DNA of 64,000 nt from Frigidibacter mobilis (GCF_001620265.1 NZ_CP012661.1:2356001-2420000); one strand, 5' to 3'. Positions 37,655-47,778 are shown, counted from the stretch's first letter. The notes: a model not told the origin generated them from the sequence alone. Translations and numbers: made by a program.

Positions 37655-39553
37655 CTACAGGGGCCAGACCAGCAGTAGCAGCGGCAGGCTGACCACAACC
37701 ACCAGCAACTCCAGCGGCATGCCAAGCCGCCAGTAATCTCCGAACCGGAACCCGCCGGGGCCCAGGATCAGCGTGTTGTTCTGGTGGCCGATCGGCGTGA
37801 GGAACGCGCAGGACGACCCGATCGCCACCGCCATCAGGAAGCTGTCGGGGTTGACCCCAAGCGCCCCGGCGATGCCAAGCGCCACCGGGCACAGCACCGC
37901 CGCCGTGGCGGCGTTGTTCATCACGTCCGACAGGAACATCGTCACGACCAGCACAACCGCCAGCGCCGCAATGGCATTGCCCTGCGCAATCGTCTCGACC
38001 AGGAACCGCGACAGCAGGTCCGCCGCGCCCGTGCTCTGCATCGCCCCCGCCACCGGAATCAGCGCCGCCAGCAGCACGACCACCGGCCAGTCGATGGCAG
38101 TGTAGATCTGCCGCAGCGGCACCGTCTTGGCCAGCATCGTCGCCAGCATGCCAAGCGCAAAGGCGGCCGCGGCCGGCAGCAGCCCCAGCGTCACCACCAG
38201 CACCGCCACCAGCATGATCGCCCCGGCGATGATCGCCATCCGCTTGTCGGGGATCCGCAGCTCCCGCTCCCCCAGCGGGACGCAACCACTCTCGTTGATG
38301 AAATCCGACATCACCTCGGCCGGCCCCTGCATCATCAGCAGGTCGCCCGATTGCAGCTTCAGCTCGCGCAGCCGCGCGCGCGGTGGCTGGTGCGGGCGCG
38401 ACACCGCCAGCAGGTTGAGCCCGAAGCGGGTGCGCAGCTTCAGGTCGCTGGCCGACCGCCCGACGATGCTCGCCCCCGGCAAGACCGCCAGCTCGCGCAG
38501 CACGATCTCCTCGTCGCGCTCGGGGGCGGGCTTGGCCTCCTCGGCATCCGGTTCGGCGCCGACGGTGGCCTCCCCGGCCCCGGCAGCGCCTCCCGCGGCC
38601 GCATCCGCCAGCAGATCGTCAGCCGCCCCGGCCTGTTTCTTGGCAGCCGACTCGGCCGCCGTCTTCTGCTCTTCCAGCTTGATGCCGAACACCGACAGCG
38701 CCTCGGCCAGCGCACCGACATCGGCCAGCAACATCAGCACGTCATCCTCGCGGATGATGCGCCCGCCATGCGGCGCGGTCATCCGCACCTCGTTGCGCAC
38801 GATGGTGACGATCTGCGCGCCGCTGGCCTCGATCTCGCGTTCGAAGGCGCGCAGGGTCAGCCCCACCGCCTTGCTCTTGCCCGGAATGCGGACCTCGGTC
38901 AGGTAGCTGCCGGTATCGAACCCCTCCCCGCCCGCGGGTTTGCGCGCCGGCACCAGCCGCCAGCCGATGACGGCGACGAAGGCCACCCCCAGCACCGCGA
39001 CTGCCAGACCGACCGGGGCGAAATCGAACATCCGGAACGGCGCGCCCCCCGCCTGCTGGCGAAAGCCCGACACGATCAGGTTCGGCGGCGTGCCCACCAG
39101 CGTGGTCATCCCGCCCAGGATGGTGCCAAAGGCCAGCGGCATCAGCGCCTGACCCGGCGTCAGGCCGATCCGGCCCGACAACTGCACCGCAATCGGCATC
39201 AGCAGCGCCATCGCGCCCACGTTGTTCATGAAACCCGACAGCGCCGCCCCCAGCCCCATCAGCGCGGCAAGGCTGACCGTGCGCCCGGCATCGCGCGGCA
39301 GCACCGAGCGCGCCAGCCAGTCCACCGCCCCGGTGTTCTGCAACCCCTGGCTCAGCACCAGAATGCAGGCCACGGTAATCACCGCCGGATGGCCGAACCC
39401 CGCAAAGGCCGCCTCAGGCTCCACCAGCCCGGCCAGCACGCAGGCCATCAGCGCGGCCAGCGCCACCACGTCATGCCGGAAGCGCCCCCACAGGAACAGC
39501 CCCAGCGTGGCCACCAGGATCAGCAGGATCAGGATCTGGGGAAGGGTCATCAT
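37655..39553 (-). CDS. SLC13-family transporter with TrkA-C domains
   Basis: 632 residues. Two bundles of membrane helices (about 1-190 and 430-632) flank a cytoplasmic insert with two TrkA-C/RCK_C-like domains (VRIPGKSKAVGLTLRAFERE, and LAVLPGASIVGRSASDLKLR). An Ala/Glu-rich low-complexity linker (about 300-345) lies between them. The transport landmarks GFMNNVGAMALLMP and VGTPPNLIVSGFR match the SNT and TPPN motifs of the DASS/SLC13 family. Known relatives carry dicarboxylates, sulfate or other anions; the substrate here is open. It is in the same direction as phoB and pccB, with its own gaps on both sides. Confidence 0.85.
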   Translation of the reverse strand: MMTLPQILILLILVATLGLFLWGRFRHDVVALAALMACVLAGLVEPEAAFAGFGHPAVITVACILVLSQGLQNTGAVDWLARSVLPRDAGRTVSLAALMGLGAALSGFMNNVGAMALLMPIAVQLSGRIGLTPGQALMPLAFGTILGGMTTLVGTPPNLIVSGFRQQAGGAPFRMFDFAPVGLAVAVLGVAFVAVIGWRLVPARKPAGGEGFDTGSYLTEVRIPGKSKAVGLTLRAFEREIEASGAQIVTIVRNEVRMTAPHGGRIIREDDVLMLLADVGALAEALSVFGIKLEEQKTAAESAAKKQAGAADDLLADAAAGGAAGAGEATVGAEPDAEEAKPAPERDEEIVLRELAVLPGASIVGRSASDLKLRTRFGLNLLAVSRPHQPPRARLRELKLQSGDLLMMQGPAEVMSDFINESGCVPLGERELRIPDKRMAIIAGAIMLVAVLVVTLGLLPAAAAFALGMLATMLAKTVPLRQIYTAIDWPVVVLLAALIPVAGAMQSTGAADLLSRFLVETIAQGNAIAALAVVLVVTMFLSDVMNNAATAAVLCPVALGIAGALGVNPDSFLMAVAIGSSCAFLTPIGHQNNTLILGPGGFRFGDYWRLGMPLELLVVVVSLPLLLLVWPL

Positions 39554-39707
39554 GCGGCCTTCGGTAAGAGCTCTGACCAGGAAAGACGATCAGAGACTGC
39601 CCGAAGTTTCAACACTTTGTGTTGTACGCCGCAGGATCATCCGGGCCAAGCGGCCGGGCACGGGCAGGGCCATCGCCTGCGCGCAGTACCGGTCCTGCGC
39701 CGAAAGC

Positions 39708-40397
39708 TCAGCCGAGCGCGTAGCCCGCACCGCGCACGGTACGCACCGGGTCTTCGCCGCCATGCTGGCACAGTGCCTTGCGCAGCCGGCCGATATGCAC
39801 GTCCACCGTCCGGGTGTCGACATAGATGTCGCGGCCCCAGACCCGGTCGAGCAACTGCTCGCGGCTCCAGACCCTGCCCGGCTTTTCCATGAAGGTCGCC
39901 AGCAGCCGGAACTCGGTCGGGCCCAGCTTCAGCAGCGCCTCGCCGCGGAACACCTTGTGGCTTTCCGCGTCAAGCCGGATATCCTCGAAGACCAGCGTCT
40001 CGCCCACGGTGGCGGGCCGGGTGCGGCGCAATTGCGTGCGCACCCGGGCCATCAGCTCAACCACGGAATAGGGCTTGATGACATAGTCATCCGCGCCGGT
40101 TTCCAGCCCGCGCACCCGGTCCACTTCTTCGGAGCGGGCCGACAGCATGATGATCGGCACGCCCCGCGTCTCGCTGCGGCTTTTCAGCCGCCGACAGACC
40201 TCGATCCCCGAGACGTTGGGCAGCATCCAGTCCAGCACGATCAGGTCGGGCCGGTCTTCGGATACCAGCAGCAACGCCTCTTCGCCATTTTCGGCCTGTG
40301 CAACGCGAAATCCTTCGGCCTCCAGGTTATAGGCCAGCACTTCGCGCTGCGCGGGTTCGTCCTCGACGATCAGGACCGAGGGGGTGTCGGCGGGCAT
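39708..40397 (-). CDS. phoB: Phosphate regulon response regulator PhoB
   Basis: 229 residues. The N-terminal receiver domain has the acidic pocket and phospho-acceptor Asp in LIVLDWMLPNVSG, the Thr/Ser and Lys in the later ADDYVIKPYSVVEL. The C-terminal winged-helix DNA-binding domain is OmpR/PhoB-type (GPTEFRLLATFMEKPGRVWS and DVHIGRLRKAL). It binds Pho boxes to turn on phosphate scavenging. It is last in the pst-phoU-phoB operon, four bases after phoU. Its partner kinase PhoR is not in this window. Confidence 0.94.
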   Translation of the reverse strand: MPADTPSVLIVEDEPAQREVLAYNLEAEGFRVAQAENGEEALLLVSEDRPDLIVLDWMLPNVSGIEVCRRLKSRSETRGVPIIMLSARSEEVDRVRGLETGADDYVIKPYSVVELMARVRTQLRRTRPATVGETLVFEDIRLDAESHKVFRGEALLKLGPTEFRLLATFMEKPGRVWSREQLLDRVWGRDIYVDTRTVDVHIGRLRKALCQHGGEDPVRTVRGAGYALG

Positions 40398-40401
40398 CGG
40401 C

Positions 40402-41130
40402 TCAGTCCTCGCCGTCGCCGAGATCGGCCGGCATCACGCTTTCGCCCTTGATGCGCGGCTCCTCGGGCACGGTACCGGTGATGAGGTAGATCACCTGCTC
40501 CGCGATGGTGGTTGCATGGTCGCCCATCCGCTCCAGGTTCTTGGCGATGAAGTGCAGGTGCATGCAGGGCGTGATGTTGCGAGGGTCTTCCATCATGTAG
40601 GTCAGGAACTCGCGGAACAGCGCATTGTACATCTGGTCCACGTCCTTGTCGCGCGAACGCACGTCATGGGCCAGTTCCAGATCGCGCTGGATGTAGCTGT
40701 CCAGCGAGTCCTTCAGCATCACCTCAACGGCCTTCGCCATCCGGCGCAGCGCGCCGCCCGAACCGGCAATTGCCGGCATCTGCGCCAGAACATGGCTGCG
40801 TTTGGCCATGTTCTTGCAATAGTCGCCGACCCGCTCCAGGCTGGCGGCGATTTTCATCACCGTCAGCACGGTGCGCAGGTCCGATGCGGTGGGCGAGCGC
40901 AGCGCCAGCAGGCGCGCGGCCTCGGCATTCACCATCTCTTCCATCTCGTCGACCAGCGCGTCGGTATTGCGGACCTTCTCGGCCAGCTCCTCGTCGCGGG
41001 TTTCCAGCGCCAGCGCGGCATCGAGGATCTGCGCCTCGACCAGCCCGCCCATCTTCATAATCATCGCCTGGATGGCTTCCAGATCCCGGTCGAAGACCGA
41101 GGCGATATGGGGGTCTTTGTTCATGGTCAT
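40402..41130 (-). CDS. phoU: Phosphate signalling protein PhoU
   Basis: 242 residues: two tandem three-helix PhoU domains. The metal-binding E-x-x-x-D-type repeats are visible in SLERVGDYCKNMAKR and NLERMGDHATTIAEQVIYL. PhoU links the Pst transporter to PhoR and keeps the Pho regulon off when phosphate is plentiful. The frame continues upstream into pstB; the ATG at 41130 (reading MTMNKDPH) is chosen because it lies only four bases after the pstB stop. It is followed directly by phoB. Confidence 0.94.
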   Translation of the reverse strand: MTMNKDPHIASVFDRDLEAIQAMIMKMGGLVEAQILDAALALETRDEELAEKVRNTDALVDEMEEMVNAEAARLLALRSPTASDLRTVLTVMKIAASLERVGDYCKNMAKRSHVLAQMPAIAGSGGALRRMAKAVEVMLKDSLDSYIQRDLELAHDVRSRDKDVDQMYNALFREFLTYMMEDPRNITPCMHLHFIAKNLERMGDHATTIAEQVIYLITGTVPEEPRIKGESVMPADLGDGED

Positions 41131-41134
41131 GATG

Positions 41135-41932
41135 TCACCCGATCCGGCCTGTGATGTAGCTTTCCGTCCGCGGATCCTGCGGATTGGTAAAGATCTGCCC
41201 CGTCTCGCCATACTCGACCAGATGGCCGAGGTGGAAGAACGCCGTCTTCTGGCTGACCCGGGCAGCCTGCTGCATCGAGTGCGTGACGATCACCACCGAG
41301 AACTGCGCGCGCAGCTCGTCGATCAACTCCTCGACCTGGGCCGTGGCAATCGGGTCCAGCGCCGAGCAGGGCTCGTCCATCAGCAGCACTTCGGGATTGG
41401 TCGCAACCGCGCGTGCAATGCACAGGCGCTGCTGCTGGCCGCCCGACAGGCCGGTGCCCGGCGCGTCGAGCCGGTCCTTGACCTCGTTCCAGATTGCGGC
41501 ACGGCGCAGCGACTTCTCGACGATCTCGTCCAGTTCCGCCTTGCTGCGGGTCAGGCCGTGGATCTTGGGGCCATAGGCGACGTTGTCATAGATCGACTTC
41601 GGGAAGGGGTTCGGCTTCTGGAACACCATCCCGACCTTGGCGCGCAACTGCACCGGGTCGATCCTGGGGTCATAGATGTTGTTGCCATCCAGCGTGATCT
41701 CGCCTTCGACGCGGCAGATGTCGATGGTGTCGTTCATCCGGTTCAGGCAGCGCAGGAAGGTCGACTTGCCACAGCCCGACGGGCCGATGAAGGCGGTGAC
41801 GGTCTTGTCGAGGATGTCGACATCCACATCCTTCAGCGCGTGGCTGGCGCCGTAATAGACCTGCACGCCGCGCGCCGAGATCTTGTTCTGCTGTACGTCC
41901 ACGTCTCTCTCCACAATTCGCATGTCGTTCAT
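41135..41932 (-). CDS. pstB: Phosphate ABC transporter ATP-binding protein
   Basis: 265 residues. It is a full ABC ATPase with Walker [12 protein letters not shown], PstB-specific RCLNRMND, Q-loop [18 protein letters not shown], signature [14 protein letters not shown] and Walker [13 protein letters not shown]. These PstB-type motifs make the assignment firm. It energises phosphate import through PstC/PstA. It lies between pstA (13-base gap) and phoU. Confidence 0.96.
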   Translation of the reverse strand: MNDMRIVERDVDVQQNKISARGVQVYYGASHALKDVDVDILDKTVTAFIGPSGCGKSTFLRCLNRMNDTIDICRVEGEITLDGNNIYDPRIDPVQLRAKVGMVFQKPNPFPKSIYDNVAYGPKIHGLTRSKAELDEIVEKSLRRAAIWNEVKDRLDAPGTGLSGGQQQRLCIARAVATNPEVLLMDEPCSALDPIATAQVEELIDELRAQFSVVIVTHSMQQAARVSQKTAFFHLGHLVEYGETGQIFTNPQDPRTESYITGRIG

Positions 41933-41945
41933 GGCTCTATCCCTC

Positions 41946-43226
41946 TTACCAGCGCCGTTCGAACTTGTTGCGCAGGAAAATGGCGATGGCGTTCATCAGG
42001 ACCAGGAAGCCCAGAAGAACAAGGATCGCGGCGGAAGTACGGCTGACAAAGCCGCGTTCGGGGCTGTCTGCCCAGATGAAGATCTGGGTCGGCAGGGCGG
42101 TTGCAGCATCGAAGGGCGTGCTGGGGGCCGCGGTGATGAAGGCGTTCATCCCGATCAGCAGCAGCGGCGCGGTTTCGCCAAGCGCCTGCGCCAGGCCGAT
42201 GATGGTTCCGGTCAGGATGCCCGGCATCGCCAGCGGCAGCACATGCTGGAACACCACCTGCTGCCGCGAGGCGCCAAGGCCAAGCGCGGCCTCGCGGATC
42301 GACGGCGGCACCGCCTTCAGCGCCGCGCGGGTGGCGATGATGATGGTCGGCAGCGTCATCAGCGCCAGCGTCATCCCGCCCACGAAGGGCGCCGAGCGCG
42401 GCAGCCCGAACATGTTCAGGAACACCGCCAGCGCCAGCAGACCGAACACCACCGAGGGCACCGCCGCCAGGTTGTTGATGTTGATCTCGATGATGTCGCT
42501 CATGCGGTTCTTCGGCGCGAACTCTTCCAGGTAGATCGCCGCGCCGATGCCAAGCGGGAAGGACAGCAGGAAGCAGGTCAGCAGTGCGTAGAACGAGCCC
42601 ACCAGCGCGCCGCGCAGGCCCGCAAGCTCCGGGAAGCGCGAGTCGGCATTGGTAATCAGCGCCCAGTTGATCGGCTTGGTGATCCGCCCTTCCGCGACCA
42701 GCTGGTCGAAGGCCCCGATCTCGGGGTCCTTCAGCCGGCGGTTCGCCTCGGGCGTTTCGCGGTCGATCAGGCCCTTGTTCAGCTGGTCATAGGGGTCCGA
42801 GGCCGGCACTTTCAGCGTGATGGTGCTGCCGATCAGCCCCGGCCGTGCCACCACCCGGTCACGCAGCGTGAACTGCGCCGAGTTGGACAGGATCGCCGCC
42901 ATCTTGCGCGCATCTGCCTCGGGCAGCCCGGGCAGGGCGGCAACCATCGCGTCCTGCACCACGGCGCGGTAATTGCCGCCCGCCGGATTGTCCGCATGAA
43001 CCCGCTCGGGCGAGATGGTGAACTCCATGCGGACATGGGTCTGGGTAAAGGCCTGCCAGCCGGTCGAGACCAGCGAGCTCAGCAGCAGGAACAGCATCAG
43101 GAAGGCGATGCTGATCGCGCCGAGGCCCAGCCCCTTCAGGATCAGCTCGGAACGGTGCCGCCGGGAGACGTTGGCAACCGCGCGCGCCGAGGACCATTGG
43201 GTATCGTGTTGCGATGTATCGGCCAT
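41946..43226 (-). CDS. pstA: Phosphate ABC transporter permease PstA (long form)
   Basis: 426 residues, much longer than E. coli PstA (about 296). The additional part is an N-terminal helix ([20 protein letters not shown]) and a roughly 140-residue periplasmic segment before the permease core, which begins near [20 protein letters not shown]. The EAA loop is [20 protein letters not shown]. This extended form is common in Alphaproteobacteria. It forms the phosphate channel with PstC and overlaps nothing, with short gaps to pstB and pstC. Confidence 0.93.
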   Translation of the reverse strand: MADTSQHDTQWSSARAVANVSRRHRSELILKGLGLGAISIAFLMLFLLLSSLVSTGWQAFTQTHVRMEFTISPERVHADNPAGGNYRAVVQDAMVAALPGLPEADARKMAAILSNSAQFTLRDRVVARPGLIGSTITLKVPASDPYDQLNKGLIDRETPEANRRLKDPEIGAFDQLVAEGRITKPINWALITNADSRFPELAGLRGALVGSFYALLTCFLLSFPLGIGAAIYLEEFAPKNRMSDIIEININNLAAVPSVVFGLLALAVFLNMFGLPRSAPFVGGMTLALMTLPTIIIATRAALKAVPPSIREAALGLGASRQQVVFQHVLPLAMPGILTGTIIGLAQALGETAPLLLIGMNAFITAAPSTPFDAATALPTQIFIWADSPERGFVSRTSAAILVLLGFLVLMNAIAIFLRNKFERRW

Positions 43227-43236
43227 GTCCTGATCC

Positions 43237-44613
43237 TCAATCGTAGATTTCGCGGTATTTGCGCACGATGCGCAACGCGAGAATGTTGATGCACAGCGTC
43301 ACGATGAACAGCATCAGACCCAGGGCAAAGGCTGCCAGTGTCTTGGGGTTGTCAAAGGACGTGTCGCCGATCAGCAGGGTCACGATCTGCACCGTCACCG
43401 TCGTCACGCTGTCCAGCGGGTTGATCGTCAGGGTGGCGATGATGCCCGCGGCCATGACCACGATCATCGTCTCGCCGATGGCGCGGCTGACCGCCAGCAG
43501 GATGCCGCCGACGATGCCGGGAATGGCCGCCGGGAACAGCACCTTCATCATCGTCTCGCCCCGCGTCGCGCCAAGCGCCAGCGAGCCGTCGCGCAGGCTG
43601 CGCGGCACCGCCGACAGCGCGTCATCGGTGAAGGACGAGATGAACGGGATCAGCATGACCGCCATCACCCCGCCAGCCGCCAGCGCGGTGTTGGGCGAGA
43701 TCGACAGCCCGATATCGGCCGCCCCGGACCGCAGCGCCGGCGCCACGGTCAGCACCGCGAAGAAGCCGTAGACCACGGTCGGAATCCCGGCCAGCAGCTC
43801 CAGCATCGGCTTGGCGACCGAGCGGACCCGCGGCGAGGCGAATTCGTTGAGGTAGATCGCCGAATAAAGGCCGATCGGCGTGGCGATCGCCATTGCGATC
43901 ACGGTAATCACCAGCGTGCCCAGCATCACCGGCAGCCAGCCGAAGGCCCCTGCCCCGGCAACCTGGTCGGCGCGCATCGGGATCTGCGGCTCCCAGTTGG
44001 TGCCGAAGAGGAATTCGGTGATCGGGACCATGTCGAAGAAGCGGATGCTCTCGAACACCAGCGACAGCACGATGCCGATCGTGGTCATGATCGCCACCAC
44101 CGAGCAGAAGATCATCAGCCCCAGCACGATCCGTTCGACCCGCTGGCGGGCGCGGAATTCGGCCGCGACGGTGCTGCGCGCAAAGATCAGCCCCGCAGTG
44201 ACCAGTACAGCCAGAACCCCGACCATGATCCAGCGCGCATACGCCTTGATCTGCACCATGCGCTCGGCGGCCTCGAGCTTCCAGGGCTCGGGCGTTCCGA
44301 ACACCTGGCCCTTTGCCAGCGAACTGATTTCGGCATTGATGAGCTGGATGGCACCGGAGCCGAGGTCGGTCAGCGTGCCATCGGGCAAGCCTGCCATGAC
44401 CATCCGGTTGATGACCGGCCCTTGCAGGATCAGCCACAGGATCAGGAACACGAACCCGGGAAGCAGCACCAGAAGCAGGGAATAGGCGCCGTGAAAACCA
44501 CCAAGCGAATGCAGGCGTGCGCCCCCATCGCGGATTGCATAGGCCGCCCGGCGGTTGAGCACGAAGCCCAATACAGCCGCGAGGAATAGGATCAAGAAGG
44601 CAATGCCGGTCAT
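43237..44613 (-). CDS. pstC: Phosphate ABC transporter permease PstC (long form)
   Basis: 458 residues, also longer than E. coli PstC (about 319). The N-terminal extension contains three hydrophobic segments and a periplasmic stretch; the permease core starts near VTAGLIFARS and includes NEFASPRVRSVAKPMLELLAGIPTVVYGFFA, a PstC hallmark region. The EAA loop is SLALGATRGETMMKVLFPAA. It partners PstA. A strong hairpin separates it from pstS. Confidence 0.93.
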   Translation of the reverse strand: MTGIAFLILFLAAVLGFVLNRRAAYAIRDGGARLHSLGGFHGAYSLLLVLLPGFVFLILWLILQGPVINRMVMAGLPDGTLTDLGSGAIQLINAEISSLAKGQVFGTPEPWKLEAAERMVQIKAYARWIMVGVLAVLVTAGLIFARSTVAAEFRARQRVERIVLGLMIFCSVVAIMTTIGIVLSLVFESIRFFDMVPITEFLFGTNWEPQIPMRADQVAGAGAFGWLPVMLGTLVITVIAMAIATPIGLYSAIYLNEFASPRVRSVAKPMLELLAGIPTVVYGFFAVLTVAPALRSGAADIGLSISPNTALAAGGVMAVMLIPFISSFTDDALSAVPRSLRDGSLALGATRGETMMKVLFPAAIPGIVGGILLAVSRAIGETMIVVMAAGIIATLTINPLDSVTTVTVQIVTLLIGDTSFDNPKTLAAFALGLMLFIVTLCINILALRIVRKYREIYD

Positions 44614-44640
44614 GCTGGCCCCGGAAGGTTTGAAAGAAAT

Positions 44641-44667
44641 GCCGCCCGCGCGGAATGCGCGGGCGGC
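44641..44667 (-). terminator. Attenuator hairpin between pstS and pstC
   Basis: GCCGCCCGCGC and GCGCGGGCGGC form a perfect 11-base stem with a five-base loop, 12 bases after the pstS stop. On the minus strand it is followed by ATTTCTTTC. It would terminate or stabilise part of the transcripts so that PstS is made in excess over PstCAB. Confidence 0.75.
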
Positions 44668-44678
44668 CCTGTCTTGGC

Positions 44679-45719
44679 TTACTTCGCCGGAGCTTCCATC
44701 TTCACGGCGTCGGCGACGGTCTTTTCGACTTCGACCAGCTTGTCATGCGACAGCACGGTCAGGCCGCGCTCTTGCTGATAGCCACCATCGCCCAGACCGG
44801 CTTCCGACACGAATTCGGTGATGAACTCGTTCAGGCCCGGGATCACGCCGCGGTGGGCGTTCTTGATGTAGAAGTACAGCGGACGGGCCACGCCGTAGGA
44901 GAAGTCGGCGATGGTATCCGAGTTCGGCTCGACGCCGTCGATGGCGATGCCCTGGAGCTTGTCGTTGTTCTCGTAGAGGAACGAGTAGCCGAAGATGCCG
45001 ACAGCGTTCGGATCGGCTTCAAGGCGCTGCACGATCAGGTTGTCGTTTTCGCCGGCTTCGACGAAGGGGCCGTCCTGACGCATGCGCGAGCAGTTTTCCT
45101 CGACCCATTTGCTGTCAAAGCCGCCTTCCTTGACGAAGGGCAGGCGCTTGCAGCCATCGTGCAGGACCAGTTCGACAAAGGCGTCGCGGGTGCCCGAGGT
45201 CGGCGGCGGGCCGTAGGCCAGGATTGCGGTGTCGGGCAGCGAGGCGTCGATGTCCGACCATTTCTTGTAGGGGTTGTCTTTCCACTCGCCATCGACCGGA
45301 ACCTGCGCGGCCAGGGCCAGGTAGATCTGCTCCTCGGTCAGCGCCCAGTCGAAGGGGGTGGCGCGCGACACGGCGATCGACAGACCATCGTAGCCGATCA
45401 GGGCTTCGGTGATGTCGGTCACGCCGTTCTGGGCGCACAGCTCGTATTCCGACTTCTTCATGGCGCGCGAAGCGCCGGTCAGGTCGGCATGATCTTCGCC
45501 GATGCCGCCGCAGAACACCTTGAAGCCGCCGCCGGTGCCGGTCGATTCAACGACGGGAGCCGGCATGCCGGTGGCGTTGGCGAAGTTTTCGGCAGCCGCC
45601 TGGCTGTAGGGGAACACGGTCGAGGAACCGACAACGCGAACCTGGTCACGGGCAGCAGCGGCCGTCGCCGACAGCGCGGCCAGCGCCAGCGCCGAGACGG
45701 TGATTTTCATCATGGACAT
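44679..45719 (-). CDS. pstS: Phosphate-binding periplasmic protein PstS
   Basis: 346 residues. The signal peptide runs to SATAAAARD (cleaved around residue 24). The mature start DQVRVVGSSTVFPYSQAAAE and ESTGTGGGFKVFC are standard PstS phosphate-ligand loops, with GPPPTSGTRDAF as the later one. The start at 45719 has GGAG at good spacing; the longer upstream frame is ignored. It is the first gene of the operon and has a Pho-box-like repeat upstream. Confidence 0.95.
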   Translation of the reverse strand: MSMMKITVSALALAALSATAAAARDQVRVVGSSTVFPYSQAAAENFANATGMPAPVVESTGTGGGFKVFCGGIGEDHADLTGASRAMKKSEYELCAQNGVTDITEALIGYDGLSIAVSRATPFDWALTEEQIYLALAAQVPVDGEWKDNPYKKWSDIDASLPDTAILAYGPPPTSGTRDAFVELVLHDGCKRLPFVKEGGFDSKWVEENCSRMRQDGPFVEAGENDNLIVQRLEADPNAVGIFGYSFLYENNDKLQGIAIDGVEPNSDTIADFSYGVARPLYFYIKNAHRGVIPGLNEFITEFVSEAGLGDGGYQQERGLTVLSHDKLVEVEKTVADAVKMEAPAK

Positions 45720-45795
45720 AGGGATCTCCCAGAGATTCTCACGGGGCGCAGGAGTGCGTCCTCCAGCAGCGGGCGTAGCGGCTGCGTGCGTCCCT

Positions 45796-45813
45796 AATGT
45801 AATGGAAATGTAA
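45796..45813. promoter_or_regulatory. Pho-box-like direct repeat upstream of pstS
   Basis: AATGTAA occurs at 45796-45802 and again at 45807-45813, exactly 11 bases apart; on the minus strand this reads TGTTACA-TTTC-CATTACA. Seven-base units spaced by four are the PhoB binding format (consensus CTGTCAT repeats). It is about 77 bases before the pstS start and also 136 bases before the divergent Hsp70-like gene. Confidence 0.65.
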
Positions 45814-45948
45814 CAGTTTGATGAAACAGCCCGCGGCGGCGGCAATTTTTGCGGCCTTTGCCGCCCCCGCCCGCCGCACCTTTACACCGCCGCCCCGCTG
45901 CGGTAGCGAGCCCGCCTTCATGGCATGGAATGGCAAGGCGGGGCGCAG

Positions 45949-47199
45949 ATGCAGGCGACAACATGCGGGATCGACTTCGGCACCTCCAACTCCACCCTTG
46001 CGCTGGCAGATACCTCGGGCGCCCGGCTGCTCGCGCTGGAAGGTGAGCATGTCACCCTGCCCTCGGCAGTGTTCTGGGATGCCGAGGGCGCGCCGCCGCT
46101 CTTCGGCCGCGCCGCCATCGCCGCCTATGTCGAGGGCGAGGATGGCCGGCTGATGCGGGGCCTCAAAAGCACCCTCGGCTCTGCGCTGATCCATGAGAAA
46201 ACCCGCGTCGGCAACCGCGCCATCGCCTTCACCGATGTGCTGGGTCGCTTCTTCGGCCATCTGCGCGCCAGGCTCGATGCCGCGGGCGGCGCGGCCATCG
46301 ACCGCGCGGTCCTGGGCCGGCCTGTGCATTTCGTCGATGGCGATGCCGCCGGCGATGCCGCCGCGCAGGACGTGCTGGAGGGGCTGGCGCGCAGGATCGG
46401 CCTCAACGAAGTCGCCTTCCAGTACGAACCCATCGCCGCCGCCCTGCACTATGAGCAAGGCATCACCCGCGAGGAACTGGTGCTGATCGTCGATATCGGC
46501 GGCGGCACCTCGGACTTCTCCATCGTCCGCGTCTCGCCGGAGCGCGCCCGCAGCGCCGACCGCCAGGCCGATATCCTGGCCAATGACGGGGTGCGCGTCG
46601 GCGGCACCGATTTCGACCGGCTGCTGAGCCTGGCCGAGGTGATGCCGCTGCTTGGCTACAACCAGCCCACCCGTACCGGCACCCTGCCCCGCCACTATTT
46701 CCTCGACCTCGCCACCTGGCACCGCATCAACGCGCTCTATGCCCAGGGCGTGGCCAACGACCTCAAGGCCCTGCGCAAGATCGCGTCCGAGCCCGAGCGG
46801 CTGGACCGGATGATCCGCGTCGTCACCACCCGCGCCGGGCACGCGCTGGCAATGGCGGTGGAGGCGGCCAAGATCGCGCTGACCGACGCCCCCGAAGCCA
46901 CGGTGCGCATCGCGGGCCTGACCGGCGGCCCCGACACGCTGGCCACCCGCGCCGGCTTCGAGGCCGCCATCGCCCCGCCGCTGGCGCGGGTGTCGGACAC
47001 GATCCGCGCCACGCTGGCGCAGGCCGGCCTTCAGCCCGAGGCCATCGGCACCGTCTTCCTCACCGGCGGCTCCAGCAGCCTGCCCGCCCTGCGCGCGGCG
47101 GTGACGGCGATCCTGCCCGCCGCCCCCATCGCCAGCGGCGACGATTTCGGCAGCGTCGGCACCGGCCTTGCGCTGGACGCCCGGCGGCGGTTCGGCTGA
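45949..47199 (+). CDS. Hsp70-like ATPase (YegD-type)
   Basis: 416 residues. It has the actin-like nucleotide-binding domain: phosphate-1 [15 protein letters not shown], phosphate-2 [15 protein letters not shown] and the adenosine motif [13 protein letters not shown]. It stops soon after this motif, so the DnaK substrate-binding and lid domains are missing; that matches YegD-like proteins. The function of these short Hsp70 relatives is not settled. An ATG at 45925 would add eight residues; the chosen ATG sits right before the first strand. It is divergent from pstS. Confidence 0.85.
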   Translation: MQATTCGIDFGTSNSTLALADTSGARLLALEGEHVTLPSAVFWDAEGAPPLFGRAAIAAYVEGEDGRLMRGLKSTLGSALIHEKTRVGNRAIAFTDVLGRFFGHLRARLDAAGGAAIDRAVLGRPVHFVDGDAAGDAAAQDVLEGLARRIGLNEVAFQYEPIAAALHYEQGITREELVLIVDIGGGTSDFSIVRVSPERARSADRQADILANDGVRVGGTDFDRLLSLAEVMPLLGYNQPTRTGTLPRHYFLDLATWHRINALYAQGVANDLKALRKIASEPERLDRMIRVVTTRAGHALAMAVEAAKIALTDAPEATVRIAGLTGGPDTLATRAGFEAAIAPPLARVSDTIRATLAQAGLQPEAIGTVFLTGGSSSLPALRAAVTAILPAAPIASGDDFGSVGTGLALDARRRFG

Positions 47200-47254
47200 G
47201 GGTTGCGCCGCGCCGCGCAATCCCCGACAGTCCGGGCAACTGTGGAGTGACCCC

Positions 47255-47689
47255 ATGCCCGAGATCCTGATCCTGAACGGCCCCAACCTGAACCTCTTGG
47301 GCAAGCGCCAGCCCGAGATCTACGGGCATGAGACGCTGGCCGATGTCGAGGCCGCCTGCGCCGCACTGGCCGGGGCCGCCGGCGCCAGCATCACCCTGCG
47401 CCAGTCCAACTCCGAAGCCGAGCTGATCGGCTGGATCCACGAGGCCCGCGGCACCGCCGCCGGGATTATCATCAACCCCGCCGCCTTCACCCATACCTCG
47501 GTCGCACTCTACGACGCGCTGAACACCTATGAAGGCCCGGTGATCGAGGTCCACATCTCCAACGTCCACAAGCGCGAGAGCTTCCGCCACCACTCCTATG
47601 TCAGCCTGCGCGCCGAAGGCGTGATCGCCGGCTGCGGCGTGCAGGGCTACGAGCTGGCCCTGGCGCGGGTACTGCGGCTGATCGGGTAG
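47255..47689 (+). CDS. aroQ: Type II 3-dehydroquinate dehydratase
   Basis: 144 residues. It opens with [21 protein letters not shown], the type II signature with the catalytic tyrosine, then [31 protein letters not shown] and [20 protein letters not shown] with the catalytic His. It dehydrates 3-dehydroquinate to 3-dehydroshikimate in the shikimate pathway. GGAG lies ahead of the ATG. It is 55 bases after the Hsp70-like gene on the same strand and may share its transcript. It ends against a strong hairpin. Confidence 0.96.
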   Translation: MPEILILNGPNLNLLGKRQPEIYGHETLADVEAACAALAGAAGASITLRQSNSEAELIGWIHEARGTAAGIIINPAAFTHTSVALYDALNTYEGPVIEVHISNVHKRESFRHHSYVSLRAEGVIAGCGVQGYELALARVLRLIG

Positions 47690-47711
47690 GACGGCCCGAG
47701 GCTCTCCCCTT

Positions 47712-47745
47712 CTTGCCCGGAATCAAGGCGCCTTGGCGCCGCCGG
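47712..47745. repeat. Copy B of the 34-bp dispersed intergenic repeat
   Basis: CTTGCCCGGAATCAAG followed by GCGCC and TTGGCGCCGCC; 28 of 34 bases match the stretch at 25191-25224. The GGCGCC-TT-GGCGCC core could itself fold. Confidence 0.45.
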
Positions 47746-47747
47746 GC

Positions 47748-47778
47748 AGCGCCCGTCCGCCCCCCCCGGGCGGGCGCT
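47748..47778. terminator. Hairpin between convergent aroQ and phn operon
   Basis: AGCGCCCGTCCG and CGGGCGGGCGCT pair over 12 positions (one G-T) around a seven-C loop. It lies about 60 bases beyond the aroQ stop and 110 bases beyond the end of the phn operon, so it could serve both. No T-tract is obvious. Confidence 0.55.
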
